A stretch of DNA of 64,000 nucleotides from DATLMR01 sp964615905. Lineage in GTDB: Bacteria > Acidobacteriota > Blastocatellia > UBA7656. The DNA lies in assembly GCA_964615905.1 (NCBI GenBank), contig CAZTUB010000011.1:62001-126000 (forward strand). Direction: 5' to 3'. This document shows, one piece after another, positions 26,533 to 34,601 of the stretch (within the stretch, counting starts at the first letter, position 1; each line of letters opens with the position of its first letter). The notes beneath the pieces are model-generated. The model did not search any database, was not told the DNA's origin, and worked only from the letters and a program-made list of their open reading frames with translations. A program made the translations under genes and the position numbers.

Positions 26533-27537
26533 TTAAGACTCGCCTCGCGGGTTGAAATGCGACGCCTCGCTCAGCTCCTTAAAAAGCTCCTTTTCGCGCT
26601 CTGAAGGATGAGTCGGGACGACGATCTTGAACTTTACGTACTCGTCGCCGCGCCCGCCTCCGCGCTTGCTGAGCCCCTGCCCTCGCAGCCGCATCCGCTG
26701 GCCTCCCTGCGTCCCCGGCGGGACCTTCATCTCGGCCTTCCCGTCAATGGTCGGCACTTCGATAGTCGCCCCAAGCACCGCTTCCCACGGCGTTATAGCG
26801 ATCTCAGCCGTTATATCATCGCCCGAAACCGTAAACAGCGGGTGCGGCCTTATCTTGAGCTTTACAAAGAGGTCGCCCGCCTCGCCCCCGCCCTGGCCGG
26901 GCTGCCCCTGCCGCGCGAGCCTTATCACAGAATCATTGCGCGCTCCCGGCGGTATGTTCACGTCCAGAGTCCTCGGACTCAGGACCTGGCCCGACCCCCT
27001 GCAGGTCGCGCACACCACGCCGCTCGCCGTGCCCGTCCCCGCACAGGTTTGGCAGGCCCGAACGCCCTGTATCGAGACTCGCTGGACGCCGCCACGGTGC
27101 GCGTCTTCAAGCGATATGGCCATCTCGGCTTCGGCATCCTGCCCGCGCTCTGTGCGATTGCGAGCGCGCGTCCGCGTGTTTGCGCGGCCCCCGCCAAATA
27201 TCGACTCGAAGAAATCGCTGAACCCGCTCGACCCGAAGATGTCGTTCAAATCACCGTATTCGACGTTGACCTGCCCCCAACCCGGCGGCGGGGTAAAGTC
27301 CGCGCCGTTTTTCCAGTTGGCCCCAAGCTGGTCGTATTTTTTCCGCTTTTCCGGGTCCGACAGTACCTCGTTGGCCTCGTTTAACTCCTTAAACTTGTCC
27401 TCCGAAGCCTTGTCGCCAGGATTTACATCCGGGTGATACTTGCGGGCCAGCTTGCGATACGCCTGCCGTATCTGCTCGTCCGTCGCATCACGCTTTACGC
27501 CTAATACTTCGTAATAATCTTTGAACTTTACCGACAT
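26533..27537 (-). CDS. DnaJ-like co-chaperone with a half zinc domain
   Basis: 334 aa. The J domain (1-70) has the HPD motif at 35-37 (KYHPDVN), so it should stimulate an Hsp70. A G/F-rich region with IFGGG follows. The zinc region has only two CxxCxGxG-type repeats (CQTCAGTG and CATCRGSG, about 160-180), whereas DnaJ has four and CbpA none. The C-terminal substrate domains follow (LFTVSGDDI, ATIEVPTIDG). It is thus intermediate between DnaJ and CbpA. First gene of the quality-control operon; AAGAGG lies close before the ATG. Confidence 0.88.
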   Translation of the reverse strand: MSVKFKDYYEVLGVKRDATDEQIRQAYRKLARKYHPDVNPGDKASEDKFKELNEANEVLSDPEKRKKYDQLGANWKNGADFTPPPGWGQVNVEYGDLNDIFGSSGFSDFFESIFGGGRANTRTRARNRTERGQDAEAEMAISLEDAHRGGVQRVSIQGVRACQTCAGTGTASGVVCATCRGSGQVLSPRTLDVNIPPGARNDSVIRLARQGQPGQGGGEAGDLFVKLKIRPHPLFTVSGDDITAEIAITPWEAVLGATIEVPTIDGKAEMKVPPGTQGGQRMRLRGQGLSKRGGGRGDEYVKFKIVVPTHPSEREKELFKELSEASHFNPRGES

Positions 27538-27574
27538 TAACCTCTTTCCGCTCGTTCAAATCTTCGACGTGATT

Positions 27575-27603
27575 AGTATAAAATATGAGTATATTATTAT
27601 CAA
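27575..27603 (-). promoter_or_regulatory. Sigma70-like promoter of the dnaJ-clpB operon
   Basis: On the minus strand TTGATA (27598-27603), a 17-bp spacer and TATACT (27575-27580) make a near-consensus housekeeping promoter. The leader to the DnaJ-like ATG would be only about 30 nt. The overlapping TATGAGT-N7-TATCAAG (27584-27604, written on the plus strand) is a weak match to the HspR operator HAIR (CTTGAGT-N7-ACTCAAG): five of seven bases in each half with the exact spacing. Confidence 0.55.
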
Positions 27604-27820
27604 GTTTATTCTCGACATTTTGAGGGTTTTAAGCGAGCAAACTGGATTCCGTTCTGTTAAAGGCGGGGTTTACGCGGTTGGATGCGGGGCTGCGTTCCAC
27701 TTTATCGAGCGTCGGACGGGGTTAGAGCGCGGCGAGGTGATAGACTGAATCAAACTATTGCGGTATTCTTATGACCGGGTGGAAGGTCCGCCCCAGATTA
27801 AAGGCTGAGGAGGTGTTACT

Positions 27821-28042
27821 ATTCCGAAAGACGATATGATCCCTGTAGAGGGCACAGTGGTAGACTCGCTGCCTAACGCTACGTTCAAGGTACAGATAGG
27901 CGAAGGACACCAGATATTGGCGCATTTATCGGGAAAGATGCGCAAGAACTTTATCAAGGTTCTACCGGGCGATAAGGTTACGGTCGAGTTATCGCCTTAT
28001 GATTTGACCAAAGGACGCATCACTTACAGGCATCGAAGTTAG
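27821..28042 (+). CDS. infA: Translation initiation factor IF-1, probable AUU start
   Basis: The body (VEGTVVDSLPNATFKVQI through ELSPYDLTKGRITYR) is IF-1, an OB-fold protein that binds the ribosomal A site with IF-2 and IF-3. The first ATG (27836) would drop the conserved N terminus and lies 22 nt from the ribosome-binding site. Starting at ATT 27821 gives MPKDDMIPVEGTV, which lines up with the usual MAKEDxIEVEG, a length of 73 aa (family 72), and AGGAGG at 27808-27813, 7 nt upstream. AUU starts are known for infC, where they allow control by IF-3. No other ribosomal genes are adjacent. Confidence 0.88.
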   Translation: MPKDDMIPVEGTVVDSLPNATFKVQIGEGHQILAHLSGKMRKNFIKVLPGDKVTVELSPYDLTKGRITYRHRS

Positions 28043-28140
28043 CCGCATTAAAGCTTTGAATCCGCACGAACTGTTTCGAGCCCTACGCGCCTCGCAAACA
28101 GGCAGACGCAAAAACTCACTGATGTATAGATAGACTGCCG

Positions 28141-28174
28141 TAAAAAAAATGGGCCGACGCGGAAGTCGGCCCAT
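28141..28174 (-). terminator. Intrinsic terminator of the TIG/NHL gene
   Basis: On the minus strand ATGGGCCGAC, a 6-nt loop and GTCGGCCCAT are followed by a run of T (28142-28149 read as A on the plus strand). It is a classical Rho-independent terminator 26 bp past the stop at 28200. Confidence 0.9.
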
Positions 28175-28199
28175 CGGTTCATCGGCTGAAACTTTCGGC

Positions 28200-30443
28200 C
28201 TACCGCAGATCGATCCTGCGCACGCGGAAGTTCTCATAATCGGCCACGTACAGAATTCCCTGCGCGCGATCAATCGCCAGCCCTCTCGGACGGTTAAAAG
28301 TCGCTCTGAGGCCGGTGCCGTCTCGGAACTTCTTCGAGCTGCCGCCCGCAAGCGTGCTCACGTTGCCGAGCGTATCGACCCGGCGAATCAGGTTTGTACC
28401 CATATCGCTCACGTAGAGCGTCCCATCCGAGTCGAAAGCGAGCCCGATGGGTTGAGCGAACGAAGCCTGTGCGGGCGGGCCGTCGTCTGCGCCCACCTTG
28501 CCGCTGCCGGCAAACGATTCGACGCGTCTGGTCGCCAGATTGATAAAACGTATGCGGCGGTTGTTTGTGTCGGCCACAAAGAGAGTGCCGCCGTCGAGCG
28601 AGAGCGCAAGCCCTGTGGGCGTATCGAACCTCGCATTCGCGGCCTCGCCGTCGGCGAAGCCGGGGACGCCGTTGCCCGCGATTGTCTCGACCTCGACTTC
28701 GTTACCGTTGCGAGTGATGCGGCGAATCGCGTGGTTTAAAGCATCGGCGAGATATAAAGACCCGTCCGGCGCAAGCACTATGTCGTCGGGAAGCCGGAAC
28801 TGCGCGTCGAGCGCCTCGCCGTCCCTGTACCCTTCAAGACCTATGCGCGTGCTGTTGAGGCGGTTCTGCCTGCCGTCATCCGACACCTCGTTGAACCTGC
28901 CCGCAAAAGTATCGACCTGGACCCCGCCCGCCCTTGTGATCCGGCGGACGACGTTGTTTCCGTTTTCGGTTACAAAGATGGTCCCGTTCGAGTCAATAGC
29001 GATGCCGTTCGGGTAAGAGAATGTCGGCGGGTCGCCCGCAGGGTTGCCCGTATCGTTATAACCTGCCTGGCCCGTTCCGGCCACAGTGCAGACGGTGTTG
29101 GCGTTGAAATCTATCACGCGTATGGCGTGGTTCTGCTGGTCCGTGACATAAAGCAGCCCGTCAGGTCCGAGCGCAAGGCGGCGCGGGCGGCGCAGCAGCG
29201 CCTCGTCGAGACTGACGCAGCTTTCGGAGTTGAACCCTTCCTTCTGCTTGCCGATTGCGGTGCTCACTGTCACGTCAGGCACAACCTCGAACGTGCCGAC
29301 ATTCGACAGCACATTGTCTTCGTCGCGGACCTGTATAACGTGCGTGCCGGGAGTTGAAAGCAAATCGCCCGGTATGACGATCTTCAGCGTGGTGCTGGTC
29401 GAGTCCTTTATGTTGACCTCTTCGCCGTCAACTAACGCGACCACCCTTTTGCCAAGGTTCGCGCCGATTATATCTATAGTCTCTTTGGTTTCGCCCTGCC
29501 TTATCTTTATGGGCGCGACGGTGAAGATAAAGGGGTCGTCCGACGGAGCGATGGCTATGACTTCGTCTGCCGACTGGATTCCGTCTTGCTCCACGCGCAC
29601 GATAAGCTGACCGGGCATGGAGCGGAAAGAGCCCGGCACAGTGGCTTCGAGCTTCCCTTCCTTCTGCCTCGTTATCTCAAGCTCTGTGATCTGCCCGTTG
29701 GGCTGTCTGAGCAATATCTTTGCATCGGGCTTGAAGTTGTCGCCGCTGAGCTTGATCTCAAAATCCTCTGTCCCGACCTCAACCGATTCGGGCTCGACCG
29801 CGTTGAGCTTGGCCGGGGCGGGAACGATAAAGAATATATCTATATTCGAGCGATTGCCGTTCGCGTTGCGCACCATGATGGGTATGCGCGCAGGCTCTGT
29901 CGAGAACTTTTTCGGGAGCACGAACCTGAGCCGATTCGCGCTTCTCACTTCGGTCTCTTGAGCCTCGCCGTAAACCGTGACTATCGTCTCTTCGTTAAAG
30001 CCCTCGCCGCGCGCTTCGACAAAGAAGGCAAACCCGAGGTCTTCCTGCGCGGCGTTGCCTTCGAGGCTGAGACTGAGATTGGCCGCCTGTGCCACGACGT
30101 TCAAGGTTTCAACGCCCGTGCTGGCGCCGCCCGGATTTACGACCTGTAACGTGTGAGAGCCTATGTTCGCTATCGCCGAGGCGGGGATGTCGGCCAGGGC
30201 GAGCTTCTTTGAAGCGACTCTTGCCGTGGACAGCGGCACGCCGTCGAGCAGCACCATTGCTCCGGTCACAAAATTCTGCCCCTGGAGCCGCACGGTGAAC
30301 GTAGGCCCTCCGGCGGTAACAGTTTCGGGGGCGATGCGATTGAGGACAGGCGCAGCCTGCGCTTGAACCCTGTTGAAGCCCGGCAGCAATACCAGCGATA
30401 AAGCAAGGATTGCCGACAGTGAATACGCGACCACTTTGCTCAT
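28200..30443 (-). CDS. Exported TIG-domain and NHL-repeat protein
   Basis: 747 aa. A signal peptide ends near residue 29 (RVQAQA). Four immunoglobulin-like IPT/TIG modules follow (about 30-385; markers such as VTAGGPTFTVRLQGQNF and IKIRQGETKETIDIIGANLG). The C-terminal half (about 395-745) is an NHL-type beta propeller: repeats contain PRRLALGPDGLLYVTDQQNHAIRVID, PTGLALSLDGGTLFVADTNN and PRGLAIDRAQGILYVAD. It is a secreted or surface binding protein, with no enzymatic residues apparent. AAGGAGAAGG precedes the ATG. An intrinsic terminator follows. Confidence 0.85.
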   Translation of the reverse strand: MSKVVAYSLSAILALSLVLLPGFNRVQAQAAPVLNRIAPETVTAGGPTFTVRLQGQNFVTGAMVLLDGVPLSTARVASKKLALADIPASAIANIGSHTLQVVNPGGASTGVETLNVVAQAANLSLSLEGNAAQEDLGFAFFVEARGEGFNEETIVTVYGEAQETEVRSANRLRFVLPKKFSTEPARIPIMVRNANGNRSNIDIFFIVPAPAKLNAVEPESVEVGTEDFEIKLSGDNFKPDAKILLRQPNGQITELEITRQKEGKLEATVPGSFRSMPGQLIVRVEQDGIQSADEVIAIAPSDDPFIFTVAPIKIRQGETKETIDIIGANLGKRVVALVDGEEVNIKDSTSTTLKIVIPGDLLSTPGTHVIQVRDEDNVLSNVGTFEVVPDVTVSTAIGKQKEGFNSESCVSLDEALLRRPRRLALGPDGLLYVTDQQNHAIRVIDFNANTVCTVAGTGQAGYNDTGNPAGDPPTFSYPNGIAIDSNGTIFVTENGNNVVRRITRAGGVQVDTFAGRFNEVSDDGRQNRLNSTRIGLEGYRDGEALDAQFRLPDDIVLAPDGSLYLADALNHAIRRITRNGNEVEVETIAGNGVPGFADGEAANARFDTPTGLALSLDGGTLFVADTNNRRIRFINLATRRVESFAGSGKVGADDGPPAQASFAQPIGLAFDSDGTLYVSDMGTNLIRRVDTLGNVSTLAGGSSKKFRDGTGLRATFNRPRGLAIDRAQGILYVADYENFRVRRIDLR

Positions 30444-30704
30444 TATTGACCCTTCTCCTTAACTGCATTGGCACAACTTGAGGCCCGTTCGTGCCCAGGT
30501 CGTGCATAAAATACCCGAATACCCTTCGGTTCGTTCCAGATTCCGCCCATAAATTAGAAGCCAGACGAGGCGAAACCTTGCAATGTTAAATCCGCATATA
30601 TTCAGTGGGATTTAAGCCCCTCTTGTTTACGCCCTGAGAGGTCATAAAGCGATTGTAAATTATACCCAGCCTGGCGCTAGTTTAACAAGAACAATAAATG
30701 GGGA
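30444..30704. other. Upstream region of the TIG/NHL gene
   Basis: About 260 bp before heptamer element 5 begins, with no gene. It is moderately AT-rich (TATTTTATG near the minus-strand gene start could be a -10 box). No operator or structure stands out. Confidence 0.35.
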
Positions 30705-30816
30705 GTAAACCGTGAGCCGTAAACCGTGACAAGAAAGAGGAAACTGCCAGGTGGCGCATCTCTCCTCTTGTCACGGTTTACGGCTCACGGTTCACGGTTT
30801 ACAGTTTACGATTCAC
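30705..30816. repeat. Heptamer hairpin element 5
   Basis: The left arm is GTAAACC, GTGAGCC, GTAAACC, GTGACAAG, then AAAGAGG. The right arm is CCTCTTGTCAC, GGTTTAC, GGCTCAC, GGTTCAC, GGTTTAC, AGTTTAC, GATTCAC. The rare unit GTGAGCC and its complement GGCTCAC face each other. The last five codons and the stop (TAA, 30799-30801) of the patatin gene are written in right-arm units. Confidence 0.9.
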
Positions 30817-31626
30817 GATCTTCTCAAGCCCATGTCGATAAGCGGCTTCGATGGCCGAGCGGCCCGCGCTCAGGTCCTTCGGGCTCACCTTCGGCACTAC
30901 AGGCTCTATCCATGTTATGCGCTGTTTCGCATCGCCAAGCGCCGAGAGCCTGTGTTGTTCGATCTCGCGCCGAGCGACCGATAGAGCCCGTTCCATCAAA
31001 GCCATCGCAGACCACGCGCGCTCGTCAAAGCTTTGACTGTCGCTCGACGCAGGAAGGTAATGGACGAACAGCGAATCTGGCTTCTCACGCTCGATCAATG
31101 TTTCGACAGGCACTTTTGCGAGAAAGCCGCCGTCCCAGTAATCCTGCCCGTCTATCTTTTTGGGCGACATCAGAAACGGGTAGCTGCAAGAAGCGCGGAC
31201 CTTGTCTGCAATCGTTCCCGAATAAAAAGTCTCGTCCTCGCCTCGCGTCAGGTTGAATGCGGTCAGGTAGAGCGAGCGCGGGCACTCTTCAAAAGTCTTC
31301 ACCCTCAGGTGATCTTCGATCATCCTCTCGAACAGATCGCCCTTGAGCAGCCCTGTCCAACCCCGGCCGCGCCGCGCGAGCGCTCGCAGCACACCGGTTA
31401 TGCCTGTGCTGTCCCAGAAATCGTTCTTGCGAATACCTGCGAGCGTATCGGCTATCTCGGCAGCCGGAACCCCCGAAGCGTGCAAAGCGGCGACAATAGC
31501 CCCCGCGCTCGACCCGGCGATGCTCGAATAATTTATGCCCGCCTCTTCAACCGCGAGCATGAAACCCGCGTGCGCGAAGAAACCGAAGTAGCCAGCCGAT
31601 AAGACGATGCCGATTCTTTCACTCAC
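30799..31626 (-). CDS. Patatin-like phospholipase
   Basis: 275 aa. It carries the glycine-rich oxyanion region near residues 9-21 (LSAGYFGFFAHAG), the nucleophile elbow GSSAG at 38-42 with Ser40, and the catalytic Asp in DGGF (about 165). Patatin-family enzymes hydrolyse acyl chains from lipids and show no signal peptide here, so action at the inner face of the membrane is likely. Its C-terminal residues VNRKL and its stop are encoded by heptamer repeat units, meaning the repeat has replaced or extended the original end. Confidence 0.88.
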   Translation of the reverse strand: MSERIGIVLSAGYFGFFAHAGFMLAVEEAGINYSSIAGSSAGAIVAALHASGVPAAEIADTLAGIRKNDFWDSTGITGVLRALARRGRGWTGLLKGDLFERMIEDHLRVKTFEECPRSLYLTAFNLTRGEDETFYSGTIADKVRASCSYPFLMSPKKIDGQDYWDGGFLAKVPVETLIEREKPDSLFVHYLPASSDSQSFDERAWSAMALMERALSVARREIEQHRLSALGDAKQRITWIEPVVPKVSPKDLSAGRSAIEAAYRHGLEKIVNRKL

Positions 31627-31734
31627 AGTACAGCCATGCTAGCCCGTTGCCGAGCGACTCATCAAGCAACGGCTTGATTCTCTGTCGCGCGTTGTTAGAA
31701 TGTCACCCGTAGCGAGCGGGGAGAGGAGTCAAAT

Positions 31735-32268
31735 TTGTTCAAGGTCGCACTGGTAGGAACGCACGGCGTCAACAAGACGACGATAGCATACGAGCTTGCG
31801 GGGGCAATCAAGCGCAAGGGCCGAACTGTCGAGCTTTTGACGGAGATAGCCAGAGAGTGTCCCTTCCCGCTAAACGACGCGGGAACACCCGAAGCTTATC
31901 AATGGATCATCACGCGCCAGATACAGCTTGAGATAGAAAAAAGCGTCCGCGCTGACATCTTGATATGCGACCGCGCGGTGCTCGATAACTACGCCTATTA
32001 CGTCCGAAGGCACGGCACATGCGACAGCCTCTCAAAAGCGCTCGGCGAGTACTGCCGCGAGTGGACAGGCACGTATGACCTGCTCGTCAGGTTGCCCGTG
32101 ACGCGAGCGTTGACCGCCGACGGCTTCCGCTCGACAGACGTAGAGTTCCAGCACGAGATCGATATGATATGCGACGAGCTGTTCGAAAGCGCCTACAGCC
32201 GCGACACGCGCCCACGCTACTTGCGCGGCCCGCTCTCGGCCACAGAGATCGCAGAACTCATCCCCTGA
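31735..32268 (+). CDS. P-loop NTPase, AAA_28/NadR-like kinase fold
   Basis: 177 aa. The Walker A loop GTHGVNKTT at 8-16 begins the protein, and DILICDRAVLDNYAYY (about 75-90) gives the second nucleotide motif of deoxynucleoside-kinase-like folds. The family includes small NTPases of unclear substrate, such as NadR-kinase-like proteins. The start is TTG with GAGGAG about 8 nt upstream, which makes it credible. It stands alone between two minus-strand genes. Substrate unknown. Confidence 0.75.
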   Translation: MFKVALVGTHGVNKTTIAYELAGAIKRKGRTVELLTEIARECPFPLNDAGTPEAYQWIITRQIQLEIEKSVRADILICDRAVLDNYAYYVRRHGTCDSLSKALGEYCREWTGTYDLLVRLPVTRALTADGFRSTDVEFQHEIDMICDELFESAYSRDTRPRYLRGPLSATEIAELIP

Positions 32269-32311
32269 TGTGGAAACGATGCCGCACGCTGAGAATGCCA
32301 GCAAACACGCT

Positions 32312-33463
32312 TTAATTCTCAAACAGAAGCATTATGTAAGCTAAGAACAACAGGAGGTGGACTGCGCCGACCAGGACGTTTGTCCGGTTATTAGAAAACG
32401 TGAGCATGCTCAAGATAAGAGTTAACATAAGCAGTATCGAATCGGCGGCGTTCAGTCCGAGATGGACCGTCTTGCCCGTTATCAACCCGATGGTCAGCAC
32501 CGCAGGGATAGTCAGCCCTATGGTTGCAAGCACAGAGCCGAGCAGTATATTGACCGAACGCTGCAACTGGTTTTTAATCGCGGCCCGAACCGCGCTCATC
32601 GCTTCGGGCGACAGTATCAACGTCCCTACCAAAAAGCCGCTCATCGCTTCGGGCGCGCCCATAACGCGAGTCCCGTATTCGAGCGGGACCGCGAGCTGTT
32701 TGGCGAGCACGACCAGCGGCAGAATGTATACTATGAGCAAGAGCGCGTGATGCGGCACAGATTCGACTTCGCGCTCACCGTGAGCATGCGAATCGGCTTC
32801 GACTTCAGTATCAGAATAGTCAGGCGAGATGAAATACTCGCGGTGGCGGCTGGTTTGAACCGCGAGGAAGATGGCGTAGATTCCAATCGACATGGAAGCG
32901 GAGAAGATGCTTTGAAAAGGCGAGAGCGTGGGCCCCGGAGTCGTGGTCGTGTAATTAGGGAGCACAAGCCCCAGTACCGCAAGCGGCACGATCAAGGCAA
33001 GAAAAGCGTTCGCGCCTTGAAGGTTGTATGTCTGCTCTCGATGGCGTAAGCAACCAAGCAACAACGAAGCCCCCGCCATGCCGTTCAGCAAAATCATCAC
33101 CACCGCGAACATCGTGTCGCGCGCAAGCGTCGGATTACCTTCGCCCGTCAGCATGACGGCCGAGATCATCAGCACTTCTATGCCTATCACGGCGAGCGTT
33201 AAAATAAGCGTGCCGAGCGGCTCGCCAAGGATGACCGCGAGGCTTTCGGCGTGGCGCACGATTGCGAATGCCGATAAGAAGATCACGCCGAACAGCCAGA
33301 CGAGGATGAAGCTCAGCCAGACTGTATTTGAAAAGTCGGCAAGCCAACTTCTGCCAAAAAGGAGAAAGAGCGCGGTAGTAACGAGGCTCGCCAGAAGCGG
33401 CCACTCCTGCCGCAACAGCGAGCCCTTGTTCTGCTTTATAACGATTACCGCTTCCTGCTCCAT
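32312..33463 (-). CDS. Calcium/proton antiporter, ChaA/CAX family
   Basis: 383 aa with about eleven membrane helices. The two alpha-repeat signature segments of cation exchangers are visible: HAESLAVILGEPLGTLILTLAVIGIEV (about 70-100) with the ion-binding acidic residues, and GFLVGTLILSPEAMSA (about 275-290). A cytoplasmic His/Glu-rich loop (about 210-235) separates the halves and may sense metal or pH. ChaA-type proteins expel Ca2+ or Na+ in exchange for protons. The ATG at 33463 was preferred to a TTG two codons earlier; no ribosome-binding site is obvious. Confidence 0.88.
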   Translation of the reverse strand: MEQEAVIVIKQNKGSLLRQEWPLLASLVTTALFLLFGRSWLADFSNTVWLSFILVWLFGVIFLSAFAIVRHAESLAVILGEPLGTLILTLAVIGIEVLMISAVMLTGEGNPTLARDTMFAVVMILLNGMAGASLLLGCLRHREQTYNLQGANAFLALIVPLAVLGLVLPNYTTTTPGPTLSPFQSIFSASMSIGIYAIFLAVQTSRHREYFISPDYSDTEVEADSHAHGEREVESVPHHALLLIVYILPLVVLAKQLAVPLEYGTRVMGAPEAMSGFLVGTLILSPEAMSAVRAAIKNQLQRSVNILLGSVLATIGLTIPAVLTIGLITGKTVHLGLNAADSILLMLTLILSMLTFSNNRTNVLVGAVHLLLFLAYIMLLFEN

Positions 33464-33576
33464 CCACAAAGTTTATCGGCAAGGTGTCGATAAAAGCAAT
33501 GTGGCGGCAAGCGGAGATTGACCCTAGCGTGTCCGGTCGGAGTGTGTTAAGGGTCGGGGCGGTTGCGGGTTTCGCT

Positions 33577-33614
33577 CAGACCGCCCTTGAGCTTCAATCG
33601 TCAAGGGCGGTCTG
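33577..33614 (-). terminator. Hairpin after the mono-haem protein gene
   Basis: A perfect 14-bp stem (CAGACCGCCCTTGA with TCAAGGGCGGTCTG) with a 10-nt loop lies 12 bp past the stop at 33626. The T-tract is poor, so termination strength is uncertain. Confidence 0.6.
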
Positions 33615-33625
33615 GGGGGAGTGAT

Positions 33626-34372
33626 CTATTTGCTGTTGATCGCGTTCACGCGTGCGCCCAGGCGCCCGGCATCGTGACAGCTGAGGCAGGTGATGCTTGT
33701 GCTTGCGGCAGACTTCGGGTTCTCCTTCCACCTCCTGGCGGCCTTCTCGTAGGGGGTGTTGACCATCACCGCGAGCATCTTATCGAGGTACTGATCGACC
33801 TCCTGAACGCGGCCCGTGCGCTGCGCCGATTGAGCAAGCCCGCCAAGCAGCTCTCCCCTGAAGTGCACAGGGAGTTTGTCGAGGGCTGGCTCCTGCATCT
33901 TCCAGAGCATTTGATAAGCCGCGTAAGCCTTGGCCCATCCGGCGGCGCGATACTCCTCGGGGAGCCGGTCGGTCAGCAGCGCGTAGCTGCCTCCCGTGAT
34001 CGCTTCGACCTCTCCGGTATTGCGGCTGGTCTTGCTGGCTTCATCAAAAAGATCGAGCGCGCGCTGATAGTGCTTCTTAAATTCTTCGGGCTGTTTGTTC
34101 TCGTGCGCGCGCACTGCGTGATAAAGCGCCGCCCCTGCCTTCCAAGCCAGCAGGCCCGATTTTGCGGCAGGTCGTTTTTCAAGCAACACCTCGATGTTGC
34201 GCTCGCCCCTTGAGAACCGCTCCATGTCATCGGCCAAAAAGCCGGCGAAGATGTCCTCGCGAAGAAGTGTATGGACGGTAAGTCGAGTGTCAGACAACGG
34301 CGGGTCTATCGTCTGGGCCGCTGCGACACCGACAAGCACAATAACAAAAAGTACTCTCTTGATAACGTACAC
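33626..34372 (-). CDS. Exported helical protein with a single haem c motif
   Basis: 248 aa. A signal peptide (about 1-20, ending VAAAQ) directs export. The central part (about 35-215) is helical and TPR-like (KAGAALYHAVRAHENK, LDLFDEASK). Near the C terminus CLSCH (about 229-233) is a CxxCH haem-attachment site followed by DAGRLG, so the protein is a likely monohaem c-type cytochrome facing the periplasm. The distal ligand is not identified. The start is GTG with AGGAGG upstream. Electron partner unknown. Confidence 0.75.
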   Translation of the reverse strand: MYVIKRVLFVIVLVGVAAAQTIDPPLSDTRLTVHTLLREDIFAGFLADDMERFSRGERNIEVLLEKRPAAKSGLLAWKAGAALYHAVRAHENKQPEEFKKHYQRALDLFDEASKTSRNTGEVEAITGGSYALLTDRLPEEYRAAGWAKAYAAYQMLWKMQEPALDKLPVHFRGELLGGLAQSAQRTGRVQEVDQYLDKMLAVMVNTPYEKAARRWKENPKSAASTSITCLSCHDAGRLGARVNAINSK

Positions 34373-34532
34373 AGTTTGCGCCTCCTGAATAGAGTTGTCA
34401 TATTACCGGCGGATATATCAGCTTACGGGGTGCGGAGTCAACGCTATACCGGCTCACAGTCTCGTCTACGTCAGCGGCGAGCGATAAGTTCTAAAATCAT
34501 CATCAGGCAGTCGGTCGGGCCTTGAGCCTGCG

Positions 34533-34582
34533 GTCAGCCGAAAAGGAGCAGACGGCTGTCTGTAGACCCCTTTCCGGCTGAC
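34533..34582 (-). terminator. Hairpin downstream of trxA
   Basis: GTCAGCCGAAAAGG and CCTTTCCGGCTGAC pair with one mismatch around a 22-nt loop, starting 20 bp past the trxA stop. No T-tract. Confidence 0.5.
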
Positions 34583-34601
34583 TGGCGGCTGCTTACCACA
34601 A

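Noticed and set aside
27521..27748. 75-codon open frame on the plus strand opposite the dnaJ start
   Set aside because: It runs through the AT-rich promoter region of the minus-strand operon and has no ribosome-binding site.
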